A stretch of DNA of 34,723 bases from a virus: the IMG/VR virus record IMGVR_UViG_3300048999_000096, positions 1 through 34,723 of that record. One strand, written 5' to 3'. Below are positions 17,586-24,065 of this stretch, one piece after another. The first letter of the stretch is position 1. The number at the start of each line of letters is the position of its first letter. A program made the position numbers and the translations under genes. Under the pieces are notes generated by a model. It searched no databases, had not been told where the DNA came from, and worked only from the letters and a program-made list of their open reading frames with translations.

Positions 17586-18025
17586 TGTGCGCGGCGGTCC
17601 GGCGGCTGCGCCAGCGGTTGGGCCGCCGCGGCATCTTCCTCCTCATCATCGGCACCGGGAAGACGTGCTGGGGAATCTCCTTCCTGGTGGACCCTCCCGA
17701 CGATCACGGGCTTCAACTGCTGACTGACGTCTGCTCGCTGCGCCACTGGGCATGGCTGTGGATCATTGCCGGGCTGGTCACCGGCACCTCCGCTTTCCTG
17801 CGGATCGGCCGCGACCGGTACGGGTTCGTGGCCGCGCTCATTCCCCCCACCGTGTGGGCTGTTGCCTACACCGCCGCCGTCGTGACCGGCACCTACTCTC
17901 GCGGCGCGTACGTTGCCGTCTGGTACCTCACCTCGCACGTCGGGGTCATCCTGTGGGCGGCAACGGTGCCCGAGTATTCGGTCCCCCACCTGCCGAGACC
18001 CGCCCGGAAAGGCAAGGCGGCATGA
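17585..18025 (+). CDS. four-helix membrane protein, possible lysis accessory
   Basis: A 146-residue protein with an Arg-rich N-terminus and four hydrophobic segments at about 17-35, 55-72, 80-101 and 107-128. It sits in the lysis block, overlapping the holin-like gene by one base and the next gene by four. It could be a second holin, an antiholin or a superinfection-exclusion protein. I do not recognise a family. The basic C-terminal tail (PRPARKGKAA) suggests it stays in the cytoplasm. Confidence 0.72.
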   Translation: MCAAVRRLRQRLGRRGIFLLIIGTGKTCWGISFLVDPPDDHGLQLLTDVCSLRHWAWLWIIAGLVTGTSAFLRIGRDRYGFVAALIPPTVWAVAYTAAVVTGTYSRGAYVAVWYLTSHVGVILWAATVPEYSVPHLPRPARKGKAA

Positions 18026-18381
18026 GCCTGTGGGCGGGGATCGTGGCGGCGTTCGGCACGGTCGGCATGGTCGTGGCCGGATTGTTCGCTGCGCGGGCGA
18101 CTACGCGCGCGGCGGCGGCTACGGCCGAGGCGACTCAGGCGGCCGCTCAGGTACAGGCCGCTCCCGCGCTGCGCTCGGCGGATCTGGCCGTGTTGCAGGC
18201 AACCGTGACCCGAGTGGACGAGGAGAACGGGCAGTTGCGTGGGCGCATGTCCCGCTTGGAGTCGATCCTCCGGGCGTTCTCGTGGACGACGGACCGGTGG
18301 GCCGCGCAGATGCACCGGGCCGGGATCGACCCTGATCCGGCGCACCCGTTGGTGGACGAGTACAACCGAACTGGAGTGTGA
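18022..18381 (+). CDS. membrane-anchored coiled-coil protein
   Basis: A 119-residue protein with one N-terminal membrane segment (AGIVAAFGTVGMVVAGLFAA). It is followed by an Ala-rich helix and a coiled coil with leucine spacing (ADLAVLQATVTRVDEENGQL, RMSRLESILRAF). This layout resembles small anchored lysis or spanin-like accessory proteins. Its hosts have no outer membrane, so a true spanin role is unlikely. It overlaps the upstream membrane gene by four bases and precedes the fibre gene. Function unknown. Confidence 0.7.
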   Translation: MSLWAGIVAAFGTVGMVVAGLFAARATTRAAAATAEATQAAAQVQAAPALRSADLAVLQATVTRVDEENGQLRGRMSRLESILRAFSWTTDRWAAQMHRAGIDPDPAHPLVDEYNRTGV

Positions 18382-18387
18382 CCCGCC

Positions 18388-20172
18388 ATGCCGTTCCCTG
18401 ATGGGGTGCAGACCGTCACCCTGACCGGACACCAGACTCTGGCCGATGGCAACGGACGCCCGCTGCCCGTGAAGATCCGGCCCGTGCCTGACCGCGTCGT
18501 CGGTGCGGAGTGGGGCGTCGTCGTCGAGCGTGACCCCGTCGTCGTCCAGCCCGACGCCGCTGGTGAGTGGACTACGGCCCTCGTCGCGACCGATGCCGCA
18601 GGGTTCGACCCGACAGGGTGGACGTACCGCGTTGAGACGGGCGGCGGTGAGGCCCTGTACGTGTCGCTGCCGCACTCCCTCGGCACGGTCGACCTGTCCG
18701 AACTGATCGACGCGGGCTCGGACAACGGCGAGTACGTCCTCGTGCCCGGACCGCCCGGACCCCAGGGACCGGCCGGCCCGAAGGGCGACAAGGGCGACCC
18801 GGGCGACGGCGGCGCAGGGCTGGTCACCTCGGTCAACGGGGAGCAGGGCGTTGTCGTGCTGGACGCGGCCGATGTGGGGGCCGACGCTGCTGGCGCAGCC
18901 ACCGCCGCTCAGTCCGCAGCGATCAGCGCCGCGGCATCGGATGCTACGGCGAAGGTGGCCGCGCATGTCGCTGCCACCGATCCGCACGGCGACCGTGCTG
19001 CCGCAACGTCCGCGCTGTCCGGGCACGTTGCCGCTACGGACCCGCATGGGGATCGCGCCGCCGCATCCACCGCGCTGGCCACGCATGCCGGGCAGACGAC
19101 CACCGTGCACGGCATCGCGGACACGGCCGTGCTTGAGACCGTGACCGGCGCGCAGTCGAAGGCGACCGCCGCGCAGTCCGCTGCAACCACCGCGGCGGCG
19201 GCCGACGCCACGGCGAAGGTCTCGGCGCACACTGCGGCGAGCGACCCACACGGAGACCGCGCCGCAGCCACCACAGCGCTCACCACGCACACGGGCGCCG
19301 CGGACCCACACGGCGACAGGGCCGCCGCAACGGCCGCGCTGACCACCCACACGGGGGCCGCCGATCCACACGGCGACAGGGCGTACGCGGACAGCAGCAA
19401 GCTCGCCAAGGCCTCGAACCTCAGCGACCTACCGAACCCGGGCACTGCGCGTACCAGCCTCGGTCTCGGTGGCGCGGCCACGCTGAGCGTGGGCACGGGG
19501 TCGGGCACGGTGGCCGCGGGCAACGATGGCCGGTTCACGGACGCGAGGACGCCCACCGTGCACGCTTCGAGCCACGCCTCAGGCGGCTCCGATCCGGTCA
19601 CCCCTGCAGCAATCGGCGCCCTCAGCCTCGCCTCGTACGGCAACCAGTGGGTTCCCTCGGACCATGGTCTGACGGCGTGGGCGTTCGACCCGGCAGCGTC
19701 GTCGCCCTCAGGTACGACGCTCAGCACCGGGTTCATCTACCTCGTCGAGCTGGTCCTCAGGCAGGCCGCTTCGATCAGCAAGATTCACGCCGTGCTCGGC
19801 GCGGCAGGGTCGGGACTGACCGCAGCCCAGTGCCTCGCCGGGTACTACGACACCGCGGGCAACCGGGTCGGCATCACCGCGGACCAGTCGACTGTGTGGA
19901 ACAGCGCGGGCTACAAGGCGATGAACCTGCTCGCCTCGTATTCGGCGCCGGCCGGGAAGCTGTACGCGGCGTTCTTGTTCGCGGGGACGACGAGCCCGAC
20001 GTTCGCGTGCGGGTCGACCCTCGGCGCGGCGTTCACCCCGGGCAACGCCAACTTGGCTGCGAGCGGGTACCGGTTCTGCCGGAGCGCGTCGGGGCAGACT
20101 GCGTTGCCCACGTCGATCACCTTGTCCGGGTACACGCCGGACGCGAACAACGTGTGGGCCGCGGCGAGCTGA
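18388..20172 (+). CDS. tail fibre with collagen-like segment and DPHGDR repeats
   Basis: A 594-residue probable receptor-binding fibre. Residues 1-120 are a beta-rich attachment domain. Residues 121-140 are a Gly-x-y collagen-like run (GPPGPQGPAGPKGDKGDPGD). SVNGEQGVVVLDAADVGAD follows, a motif common at fibre joints. Residues about 198-332 are Ala/Thr-rich with five DPHGDRA units. The C-terminal domain (about 421-594) has a conserved-looking globular pattern (DHGLTAWAFDP, CLAGYYDTAGNRVG, CRSASGQTALPTSITLSGYT) and probably contacts the host. It ends the late operon before a strong terminator. Confidence 0.85.
   Translation: MPFPDGVQTVTLTGHQTLADGNGRPLPVKIRPVPDRVVGAEWGVVVERDPVVVQPDAAGEWTTALVATDAAGFDPTGWTYRVETGGGEALYVSLPHSLGTVDLSELIDAGSDNGEYVLVPGPPGPQGPAGPKGDKGDPGDGGAGLVTSVNGEQGVVVLDAADVGADAAGAATAAQSAAISAAASDATAKVAAHVAATDPHGDRAAATSALSGHVAATDPHGDRAAASTALATHAGQTTTVHGIADTAVLETVTGAQSKATAAQSAATTAAAADATAKVSAHTAASDPHGDRAAATTALTTHTGAADPHGDRAAATAALTTHTGAADPHGDRAYADSSKLAKASNLSDLPNPGTARTSLGLGGAATLSVGTGSGTVAAGNDGRFTDARTPTVHASSHASGGSDPVTPAAIGALSLASYGNQWVPSDHGLTAWAFDPAASSPSGTTLSTGFIYLVELVLRQAASISKIHAVLGAAGSGLTAAQCLAGYYDTAGNRVGITADQSTVWNSAGYKAMNLLASYSAPAGKLYAAFLFAGTTSPTFACGSTLGAAFTPGNANLAASGYRFCRSASGQTALPTSITLSGYTPDANNVWAAAS
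19240..19383 (+). repeat. direct repeats encoding DPHGDR units in the fibre
   Basis: Three near-identical units ending in the codons for DPHGDRA occur in this stretch. The CCACACGGCGACAGGG block appears at both 19306-19321 and 19366-19381. Two more diverged units lie upstream at about 18979 and 19039. Such repeats can gain or lose units by recombination and change fibre length. The repeat structure is seen; variation is inferred. Confidence 0.75.
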
Positions 20173-20195
20173 CCTGTCCGCTCCTGGAAACAGGC

Positions 20196-20221
20196 GCGCC
20201 CCCTGCGTGTGCAGGGGGCGC
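20196..20221 (+). terminator. strong terminator after the late operon
   Basis: GCGCCCCCTGC (20196-20206) and GCAGGGGGCGC (20211-20221) form a perfect 11-pair stem with a GTGT loop, 24 bases after the fibre stop. No U-tract follows. It marks the end of the late operon and separates it from the HTH-TPR gene. Confidence 0.85.
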
Positions 20222-20255
20222 AACCAGCAACTCCGCAGCGGGACCGAGGAGTAGC

Positions 20256-20278
20256 GTTCTGAGTGTCGAGGTCAGAAC
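20256..20278. promoter_or_regulatory. operator candidate upstream of the HTH-TPR gene
   Basis: GTTCTGA-N9-TCAGAAC is a perfect 7+7 dyad with half-site centres 16 bases apart, about one and a half helical turns. It ends 13 bases before the ATG, just upstream of the GAGGAG ribosome site. This suits autorepression by the HTH protein it precedes. The binding factor is inferred. Confidence 0.5.
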
Positions 20279-20291
20279 GAGGAGTCCCAGT

Positions 20292-21536
20292 ATGCCCGAG
20301 CGCACCGACACCGCATCACCTCATCCCGGCGACCGGCTGAAAGAGCTTCGTCTCACGAGCGGGCTCACGCAAGAACGCCTCGCCGAACGGGCGGGGCTCA
20401 GCATCGGAGTGATCAAAAAACTTGAAGGTGGGGGCAGCGCCCGGCTCGACACCTACCACGCTCTCGCCCGCGCCCTCGGCGTCCGCACGAGCGCGCTCTT
20501 CGAATCGGGCGGGGCACACGCCTCCACGCGCGGGGACGACGACAACATCGACTTGATGCCGCTCCGGCAGGCCATTGCGCCGGCCGTCACCTACTCCGGG
20601 CGCCTCGCCGACACCGTCGCAGTCGATCCGGACCTGGACCGATTGCGCTCCACTGCTGCCGAGGTCGGCACCGCCTACCACCGCGACCAATACGGCTACG
20701 TCGCCGAGTTCCTCCCCGCCCTCGTCCACGCCGCCCATGCCGCCGTCAGCTACTTCGACAACGGCCCCGAGCACACCGCGGCGGTCCGGATCCGGTCCGA
20801 CGTTCTCCAGATGGCCGGCCGCTACCTGACCCAGGTCCGCGCCTACGACCTCGCGCACACCGCACTGCGGGACGCGATCGGCGACGCGGCACGGGCGGAC
20901 GACATGGGCAGCGTGGCGGCGGCCGTGTACCAGCAGGGCTGGTTGCTGATGCGTCAGGGGCGCCTGGACGAGGCGGAGCAGGTGAGCGTGGCGACGGCGG
21001 ATGCGGTGGAGCCGAGGATCTCCCGGGCGACGAAGCAGACGCTGGGGGCGTGGGGAAAGTTGCTGGTCCATGGGAGCGCGGCGGCGGCACGCAACAACCG
21101 GCCGGCGGAGGCGCGGGAGATTCTCCGCTTGGGCCGGACGGCGGGCGTCGCCCTCGGCAGTGGGCAGGCGGTCGCGGTGTCGAGCTGGGGGCGCTTCGAC
21201 TGGCGCACGGTCGCGTTCCAGGGGATCGAGAACCAACTGGTGGCGGAGAAGCCGGACCGGGTTCTGCGGTTGTCGGAGCGGATGCCGGCCCCCACCGACA
21301 AGAAGGGCCGACTGTTCATGCGCAGGCACCTGCTGGACGTGGCGCAGGCGCACGTGATGATGCGGACCCCGGACGAGGCCACCAACATCCTGTGGTCGCT
21401 GATGGGCGAGACGCCGGAGTGGCTGCGGCACCAGCGGATGGCGGCCGACACGTTCCACGACGCGATGGGGAAGAGCAAGCGGCGGCGGATGACATTGAAG
21501 GAGAGGGAGCTGGCGCAGTTCTTCGGCAGGCGCTGA
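20292..21536 (+). CDS. XRE-family HTH regulator with TPR-like C-terminal domain
   Basis: A 414-residue cytoplasmic regulator. Residues about 12-70 are a clear XRE/Cro helix-turn-helix (RLKELRLTSGLTQERLAERA, LSIGVIKKLEGGG, LARALGVRTSALFE). The rest is helical with TPR-like pairs (AAAVYQQGWLLMRQGRLDEAEQV, ARNNRPAEAREILRLGRTAG). Such proteins are abundant in Streptomyces chromosomes; some TPR-linked XRE regulators in other phyla (RRNPP) sense peptides. It has its own dyad-bearing leader and is isolated by terminators. It could be a lysogenic-conversion gene or a switch regulator. I see no signal-peptide gene beside it. Confidence 0.85.
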   Translation: MPERTDTASPHPGDRLKELRLTSGLTQERLAERAGLSIGVIKKLEGGGSARLDTYHALARALGVRTSALFESGGAHASTRGDDDNIDLMPLRQAIAPAVTYSGRLADTVAVDPDLDRLRSTAAEVGTAYHRDQYGYVAEFLPALVHAAHAAVSYFDNGPEHTAAVRIRSDVLQMAGRYLTQVRAYDLAHTALRDAIGDAARADDMGSVAAAVYQQGWLLMRQGRLDEAEQVSVATADAVEPRISRATKQTLGAWGKLLVHGSAAAARNNRPAEAREILRLGRTAGVALGSGQAVAVSSWGRFDWRTVAFQGIENQLVAEKPDRVLRLSERMPAPTDKKGRLFMRRHLLDVAQAHVMMRTPDEATNILWSLMGETPEWLRHQRMAADTFHDAMGKSKRRRMTLKERELAQFFGRR

Positions 21537-21537
21537 G

Positions 21538-21602
21538 AAGGTCTACGGAACGTGTCTGTTACCGCGCGGTCAGGTTCGCAAGGTCCACGGAACGTGTCTG
21601 TT
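21538..21602. repeat. pair of 23-bp direct repeats, operator candidate
   Basis: Two copies at 21538-21560 and 21580-21602 differ by one base. Both contain ACGGAACGTGTCTGTT. Their starts are 42 bases apart, four helical turns, so a protein would bind both on one face. The first copy starts two bases after the regulator stop, and both lie upstream of the six-cysteine gene. GGAAC resembles a -35 of some ECF sigma promoters, but no firm -10 is seen. Confidence 0.6.
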
Positions 21603-21670
21603 GTGGTCGAGGCGTGACTCCTACGGTCGGGTGTGTGAGACGGATCACCGTGACCGTGGAGGCCTGAGGT

Positions 21671-22000
21671 ATGTCGAGCGAACACGCACTCACCCCGACG
21701 ATCGACGTGCTCGGCTTACTCACGCTCCCAGACGTGGACGACCTTTCGGAGGCACAGCGGCGCGGCGCGGTCTGCGTGTGGGGCGACAGCCCGCTCACCC
21801 CCTTGTCAGCCGTGGACCTCGGCGAGCGGCACGACGACGGTACAAGCTGGTTCCCCCGGGCGTGCCGCCCGTGCGCGGTCGGCCGCGCCATGAACGCGCT
21901 CCAGGACCACTCCGGATCGTGCGAGCAATGCGTCGACGACCACACCCAGTGCCCCACGGGGCTTGGCCTCGTGCGCCTCGTCCGGGAGACCCGGCGATGA
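21671..22000 (+). CDS. small six-cysteine protein, unknown function
   Basis: A 109-residue soluble protein with cysteines at 35, 65, 68, 84, 87 and 94, arranged as C...CxxC...CxxC...C in the second half (CRPCAV, CEQCVDDHTQC). It probably binds zinc or an Fe-S cluster. The sequence RRGAVCVWGDSPLTPLSAVD resembles small hypothetical proteins often coded near XRE-type regulators in Streptomyces; this is recollection, not a search. It has the direct-repeat leader and overlaps the next gene by four bases. Confidence 0.72.
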   Translation: MSSEHALTPTIDVLGLLTLPDVDDLSEAQRRGAVCVWGDSPLTPLSAVDLGERHDDGTSWFPRACRPCAVGRAMNALQDHSGSCEQCVDDHTQCPTGLGLVRLVRETRR

Positions 22001-22158
22001 TCTGTGCGCGCTGCGACAAGCCGATCCTGAAGGGCGAGGCATTCGCGGAGGTCGACAAGTTCTCTCCTTCGGCCGGTGGCGCGGTGCTGCACGTGCACGT
22101 GAAGGAAACGTGCGTGCGCCCGTATTCGCAGACGACGCCCCACTCGATACGTCACTGA
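21997..22158 (+). CDS. 53-residue CxxC protein
   Basis: A tiny protein starting with MICARCDKPILKGEAF, a half zinc-ribbon or LIM-like knuckle, with His36, His38 and Cys43 later in the chain. Its ATG overlaps the previous stop (ATGA), so it is probably co-translated with the six-cysteine protein. Two hairpins follow. Function is unknown. The conserved-looking zinc knuckle and coupling argue that it is a real gene. Confidence 0.62.
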   Translation: MICARCDKPILKGEAFAEVDKFSPSAGGAVLHVHVKETCVRPYSQTTPHSIRH

Positions 22159-22194
22159 GCCCCCGTCCCTGGTACCGGTGGTCGGGCCGGGGGC
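22159..22194 (+). terminator. terminator-like hairpin after the CxxC gene
   Basis: GCCCCCG (22159-22165) and CGGGGGC (22188-22194) pair perfectly around a 22-base loop that itself holds a GGTACC palindrome. It starts one base after the stop codon. The loop is long, so this is weaker than the hairpin that follows at 22238. Confidence 0.5.
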
Positions 22195-22237
22195 GGGATG
22201 CACGCGGCTGCTCCGACGCCCCGTCCGCGCAGCCGCT

Positions 22238-22281
22238 GTGACCCGCCGCAGCGCGTACCCCCGACGCCTGCGGCGGGTCAC
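22238..22281. terminator. bidirectional terminator between convergent genes
   Basis: GTGACCCGCCGCAG (22238-22251) and CTGCGGCGGGTCAC (22268-22281) are a perfect 14-base inverted repeat around a 16-base loop. The right arm includes the stop codon of the leftward HTH gene. The position between converging genes fits termination from both sides. Confidence 0.85.
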
Positions 22282-22514
22282 CTGAAGAACTCCGCGACCG
22301 AGACGCCGATCACTCGCGCCAGCCTGATCAGGGTGTCCGCCGTAGGTGACTGCTGACCGGCCTCGATCCGGACGACGGTCGGGCGATCGGTGCCGGCGTC
22401 GTTCGCGACGGCCTCTTGGGTGAGGCGGGCTCGATGGCGCGCTGCGCGAATGTTCACCCCCATGGCCTGCCGTTCGGCGAGGACCCAGTCAGGTGGGGGC
22501 GAGGCGGAGGGCAC
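22278..22514 (-). CDS. small XRE-family HTH regulator
   Basis: A 78-residue protein, almost only an HTH domain: NIRAARHRARLTQEAVANDA, GTDRPTVVRIEAGQQSP, LIRLARVIGVSVAEFF. It is a typical compact Cro/XRE DNA-binding protein. The GTG at 22514 gives 78 residues. An in-frame ATG at residue 18 (MGVNIRAARH) would still keep the whole domain and cannot be excluded. It runs leftward from the attP region toward the convergent terminator. It could control the integrase region or the neighbouring cassette. Confidence 0.82.
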   Translation of the reverse strand: MPSASPPPDWVLAERQAMGVNIRAARHRARLTQEAVANDAGTDRPTVVRIEAGQQSPTADTLIRLARVIGVSVAEFFR

Positions 22515-22554
22515 CCGCTCACGCTGGCTTGTTCATGATCGAGAGTCTGTAGGG

Positions 22555-22564
22555 GTAGGCCTAC
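22555..22564. promoter_or_regulatory. palindrome upstream of the leftward HTH gene
   Basis: GTAGGCCTAC is a perfect 10-base palindrome 40 bases upstream of the HTH start. The overlapping CTGTAGGG (22547-22554) recurs inverted as CCCTACAG in the hairpin at 22705-22712. The surrounding sequence is AT-richer than most of the window (CATTTATTGACTGATC), as expected of a promoter. Candidate operator only. Confidence 0.4.
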
Positions 22565-22693
22565 ATTTATTGACTGATCTTGCAACTTCGTGGGCAGGTG
22601 CGCAGGACCACCCATGAGGTGCACCGAGCGGGCGTACGGTCGAGCTCCTCGCGCGAGGTACTCATCCGCCCATATGGCGGATCCGTGCGTCCA

Positions 22694-22741
22694 GCCGTCC
22701 CGAGCCCTACAGTGGGGTTCGGGACGGCCCACTTCTGTGGG
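22694..22741. terminator. long hairpin plus small hairpin left of attP
   Basis: 22694-22709 pairs with 22713-22728 through 16 positions, including two G-T wobbles, with a three-base CAG loop. Directly after it CCCAC-TTCT-GTGGG (22728-22741) forms a second small stem. No gene is seen around them. They may block transcription across attP from either side or be the body of a small RNA. The pairing is certain; the role is not. Confidence 0.5.
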
Positions 22742-22773
22742 TCGTCGAGTCCTCGCCAAAGTGGGGCGGGGGA

Positions 22774-22790
22774 TTGGCCAAGCGCCTTGC
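22774..22790 (+). repeat. attP arm repeat, left copy
   Basis: TTGGCCAAGCGCCTTGC is identical to the copy at 22960-22976. The two flank the tRNA-like core. Ten bases of it (GGCCAAGCGC) also occur inverted inside the core at 22860-22869. This layout suits arm-type sites bound by the integrase N-terminal domain. Confidence 0.65.
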
Positions 22791-22852
22791 ATTAAGTAGG
22801 CGAAGCCCCAGCTGGGAAGTCGCTGGTTAGCACAATGCTTACGCCCATACAC

Positions 22853-22896
22853 CTTCTAAGCGCTTGGCCGCAGGTTCGAGTCCTGCCGGGGGCGCA
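22853..22896 (+). other. attP core: 3' half of tRNA-Arg(UCU)
   Basis: From CTTCTAA (anticodon loop, anticodon TCT at 22855-22857) to GCA, the sequence matches the 3' part of a tRNA. It has a T-stem GCAGG/CCTGC around TTCGAGT (870-886), acceptor strand CGGGGGC (887-893), discriminator G, then CA. The 5' half is absent: bases 22848-22852 do not pair with the 3' anticodon stem. Phages that integrate in tRNA genes carry such halves to restore the gene. The probable attB is therefore a host tRNA-Arg(UCU) gene, with crossover near the anticodon loop. Confidence 0.82.
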
Positions 22897-22900
22897 AACA

Positions 22901-22935
22901 CCCTCTGACCTCAGCGTTTAGGCAGAGGGCCTTTT
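22901..22935 (+). terminator. terminator just downstream of the tRNA half
   Basis: CCCTCTG (22901-22907) and CAGAGGG (22923-22929) form a stem, followed by CCTTTTC, one of the few T-runs in the window. It lies five bases after the tRNA 3' end. After integration it would terminate the restored tRNA transcript and shield int. Confidence 0.72.
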
Positions 22936-22959
22936 CATGTCTACCCCGTACAGCGCTAT

Positions 22960-22976
22960 TTGGCCAAGCGCCTTGC
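22960..22976 (+). repeat. attP arm repeat, right copy
   Basis: The second exact copy of TTGGCCAAGCGCCTTGC, in the same orientation as the left copy and 186 bases from it. It lies between the core and int, about 100 bases from the core motif. See the left copy. Confidence 0.65.
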
Positions 22977-23009
22977 CTCCTTCGTGATTCGGCGTAGCGT
23001 CGTACCCAT

Positions 23010-23064
23010 CCCCCGGATACCACCACCACATCCCGGGGGCCAGGACCATTCGCGTACCCGAATG
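23010..23064 (+). promoter_or_regulatory. two hairpins in the int leader
   Basis: CCCCCGG (23010-23016) pairs with CCGGGGG (23033-23039). CATTCG (23047-23052) pairs with CGAATG (23059-23064), ending 13 bases before the int GTG. The second could affect int translation or be a regulator site. Its CCATTCG and GAGGATGG elements recur in the early-gene repeat at 25126 and 25401. Confidence 0.45.
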
Positions 23065-23077
23065 AGGATGGTGAGGC

Positions 23078-24049
23078 GTGACCGCCACCACGACCACTGA
23101 CGACCCCAAGCCGTACGACATCGGCCCCCTCGCCTCCTCGTGGGTGAGATCCCTCCGCGCACGCAACCTGAGCCCGAACACTCAGCGGATCTACCGCCGC
23201 GCCGCTGAGCAGTTCCGGACCTACCTGCTCACCTACGAGCCGTCCGAGCCGGAAGGCCGGGGCGCGCCAACGGCGTTGGACGGCGACACCGGGATTCACC
23301 GCGAGCACGTCGAGGCGTACATCGGGGGCCTGATCCAGACCACCAGCCCCGGGAACGCGCACCAGCACTTCCGCTCACTGAAGACGTTCTTCAACTGGGC
23401 TGTCGACGAGGAGGAGATGGACCGCTCCCCCATGCGGACGATGAAGGCGCCCACGGTCCCCGAGGTCGAGGTGCCGATCATCTCGGACGACGCGCTGAAG
23501 AAGTTGCTCGGCGTGTGCAAGGGGAAGGAGTTCAAAGACCGTCGCGACGCGGCGATCATCATGATGTTCCTCGACACCGGCGCCCGCCTCAGCGAACTAA
23601 CCGTGCGCACGCAGGACAAGCTCGACCTGGACCTGATGGTGCTGCACGTACTGGGGAAGGGTGGCCGTGAACGGCCGGCCCCCTTCGGTCGGGCTACCGC
23701 GCTGGCGATGGACCGGTATCTGCGGTCTGCGGGAAAGTACTTGGGGCGTGCTCTCACGCCGAGCGATCCGCTGTGGGTCAGCTTCAAGCGGCGCGAGGCC
23801 ATGACGATCTGGGGGGTGGGGACGATGATCGAAAACCGGTGCAAAGAGGCGGGCATCGACCATGTCCACCCCCACCAATTCCGGCACACGTTCGCGCACC
23901 TGTGGCAGGTGAACGGGGGCGGAGACGACGCCCTGATGAGGATCATGGGGTGGCGGTCGCGGCAGATGCTGAACCGGTACGGGGCATCTGCGGGGCAGGA
24001 GCGCGCGTTGAAGATCCATAGGGACCTGAGCCCCGGCGACCGGTTGTAG
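23078..24049 (+). CDS. int: tyrosine-type site-specific integrase
   Basis: A 323-residue tyrosine recombinase. Residues about 15-110 are a SAM-like core-binding domain (LASSWVRSLRARNLSPNTQR, FRSLKTFFNWAVDEEEMDRS). The catalytic domain shows Arg170 (TGARLSEL), Lys194 (LGKGGRERP), His266 and Arg269 (HPHQFRHTFAH), Trp292 in the usual second-His position (MGWRSRQM), and nucleophile Tyr301 (LNRYGAS). His-to-Trp at that position is known in active members. The GTG start follows GGTGAGG. attP lies about 180 bases upstream, the usual pairing. Confidence 0.94.
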   Translation: MTATTTTDDPKPYDIGPLASSWVRSLRARNLSPNTQRIYRRAAEQFRTYLLTYEPSEPEGRGAPTALDGDTGIHREHVEAYIGGLIQTTSPGNAHQHFRSLKTFFNWAVDEEEMDRSPMRTMKAPTVPEVEVPIISDDALKKLLGVCKGKEFKDRRDAAIIMMFLDTGARLSELTVRTQDKLDLDLMVLHVLGKGGRERPAPFGRATALAMDRYLRSAGKYLGRALTPSDPLWVSFKRREAMTIWGVGTMIENRCKEAGIDHVHPHQFRHTFAHLWQVNGGGDDALMRIMGWRSRQMLNRYGASAGQERALKIHRDLSPGDRL

Positions 24050-24057
24050 TCGCCGGG
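24032..24057. terminator. hairpin overlapping the int stop, bidirectional
   Basis: CCCGGCGAC (24032-24040) and GTCGCCGGG (24049-24057) form a perfect 9-pair stem with an 8-base loop. GAG and CTC can extend it past a one-base bulge. The int TAG is at the edge of the right arm. It lies between convergent genes, so it probably ends both transcripts. Confidence 0.75.
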
Positions 24058-24065
24058 CTCACGGC

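Noticed and set aside
17585-18025. Firm antiholin call
   Set aside because: Four membrane helices in a lysis block fit several roles, and no family signature separates them.
21671-22158. Toxin-antitoxin pair next to the HTH-TPR gene
   Set aside because: The two small proteins are Cys-rich and lack known toxin folds, so there is no specific support.
22590-22799. 69-residue plus-strand open frame left of attP
   Set aside because: Its composition is unlike the genes here, it crosses the long hairpin and attP arm, and it has no leader.
22454-22852. Minus-strand open frame covering the region left of attP
   Set aside because: It overlaps the recognisable HTH gene, hairpins and the arm repeat, lacks a ribosome site and shows no family pattern.
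22805-22896. A complete tRNA gene
   Set aside because: GCCCCAG at 22805 could nearly pair with the acceptor strand, but the anticodon would lie about 17 bases too far away, the anticodon stem does not pair and no D-arm fits. Only the 3' half is present, as expected of attP.
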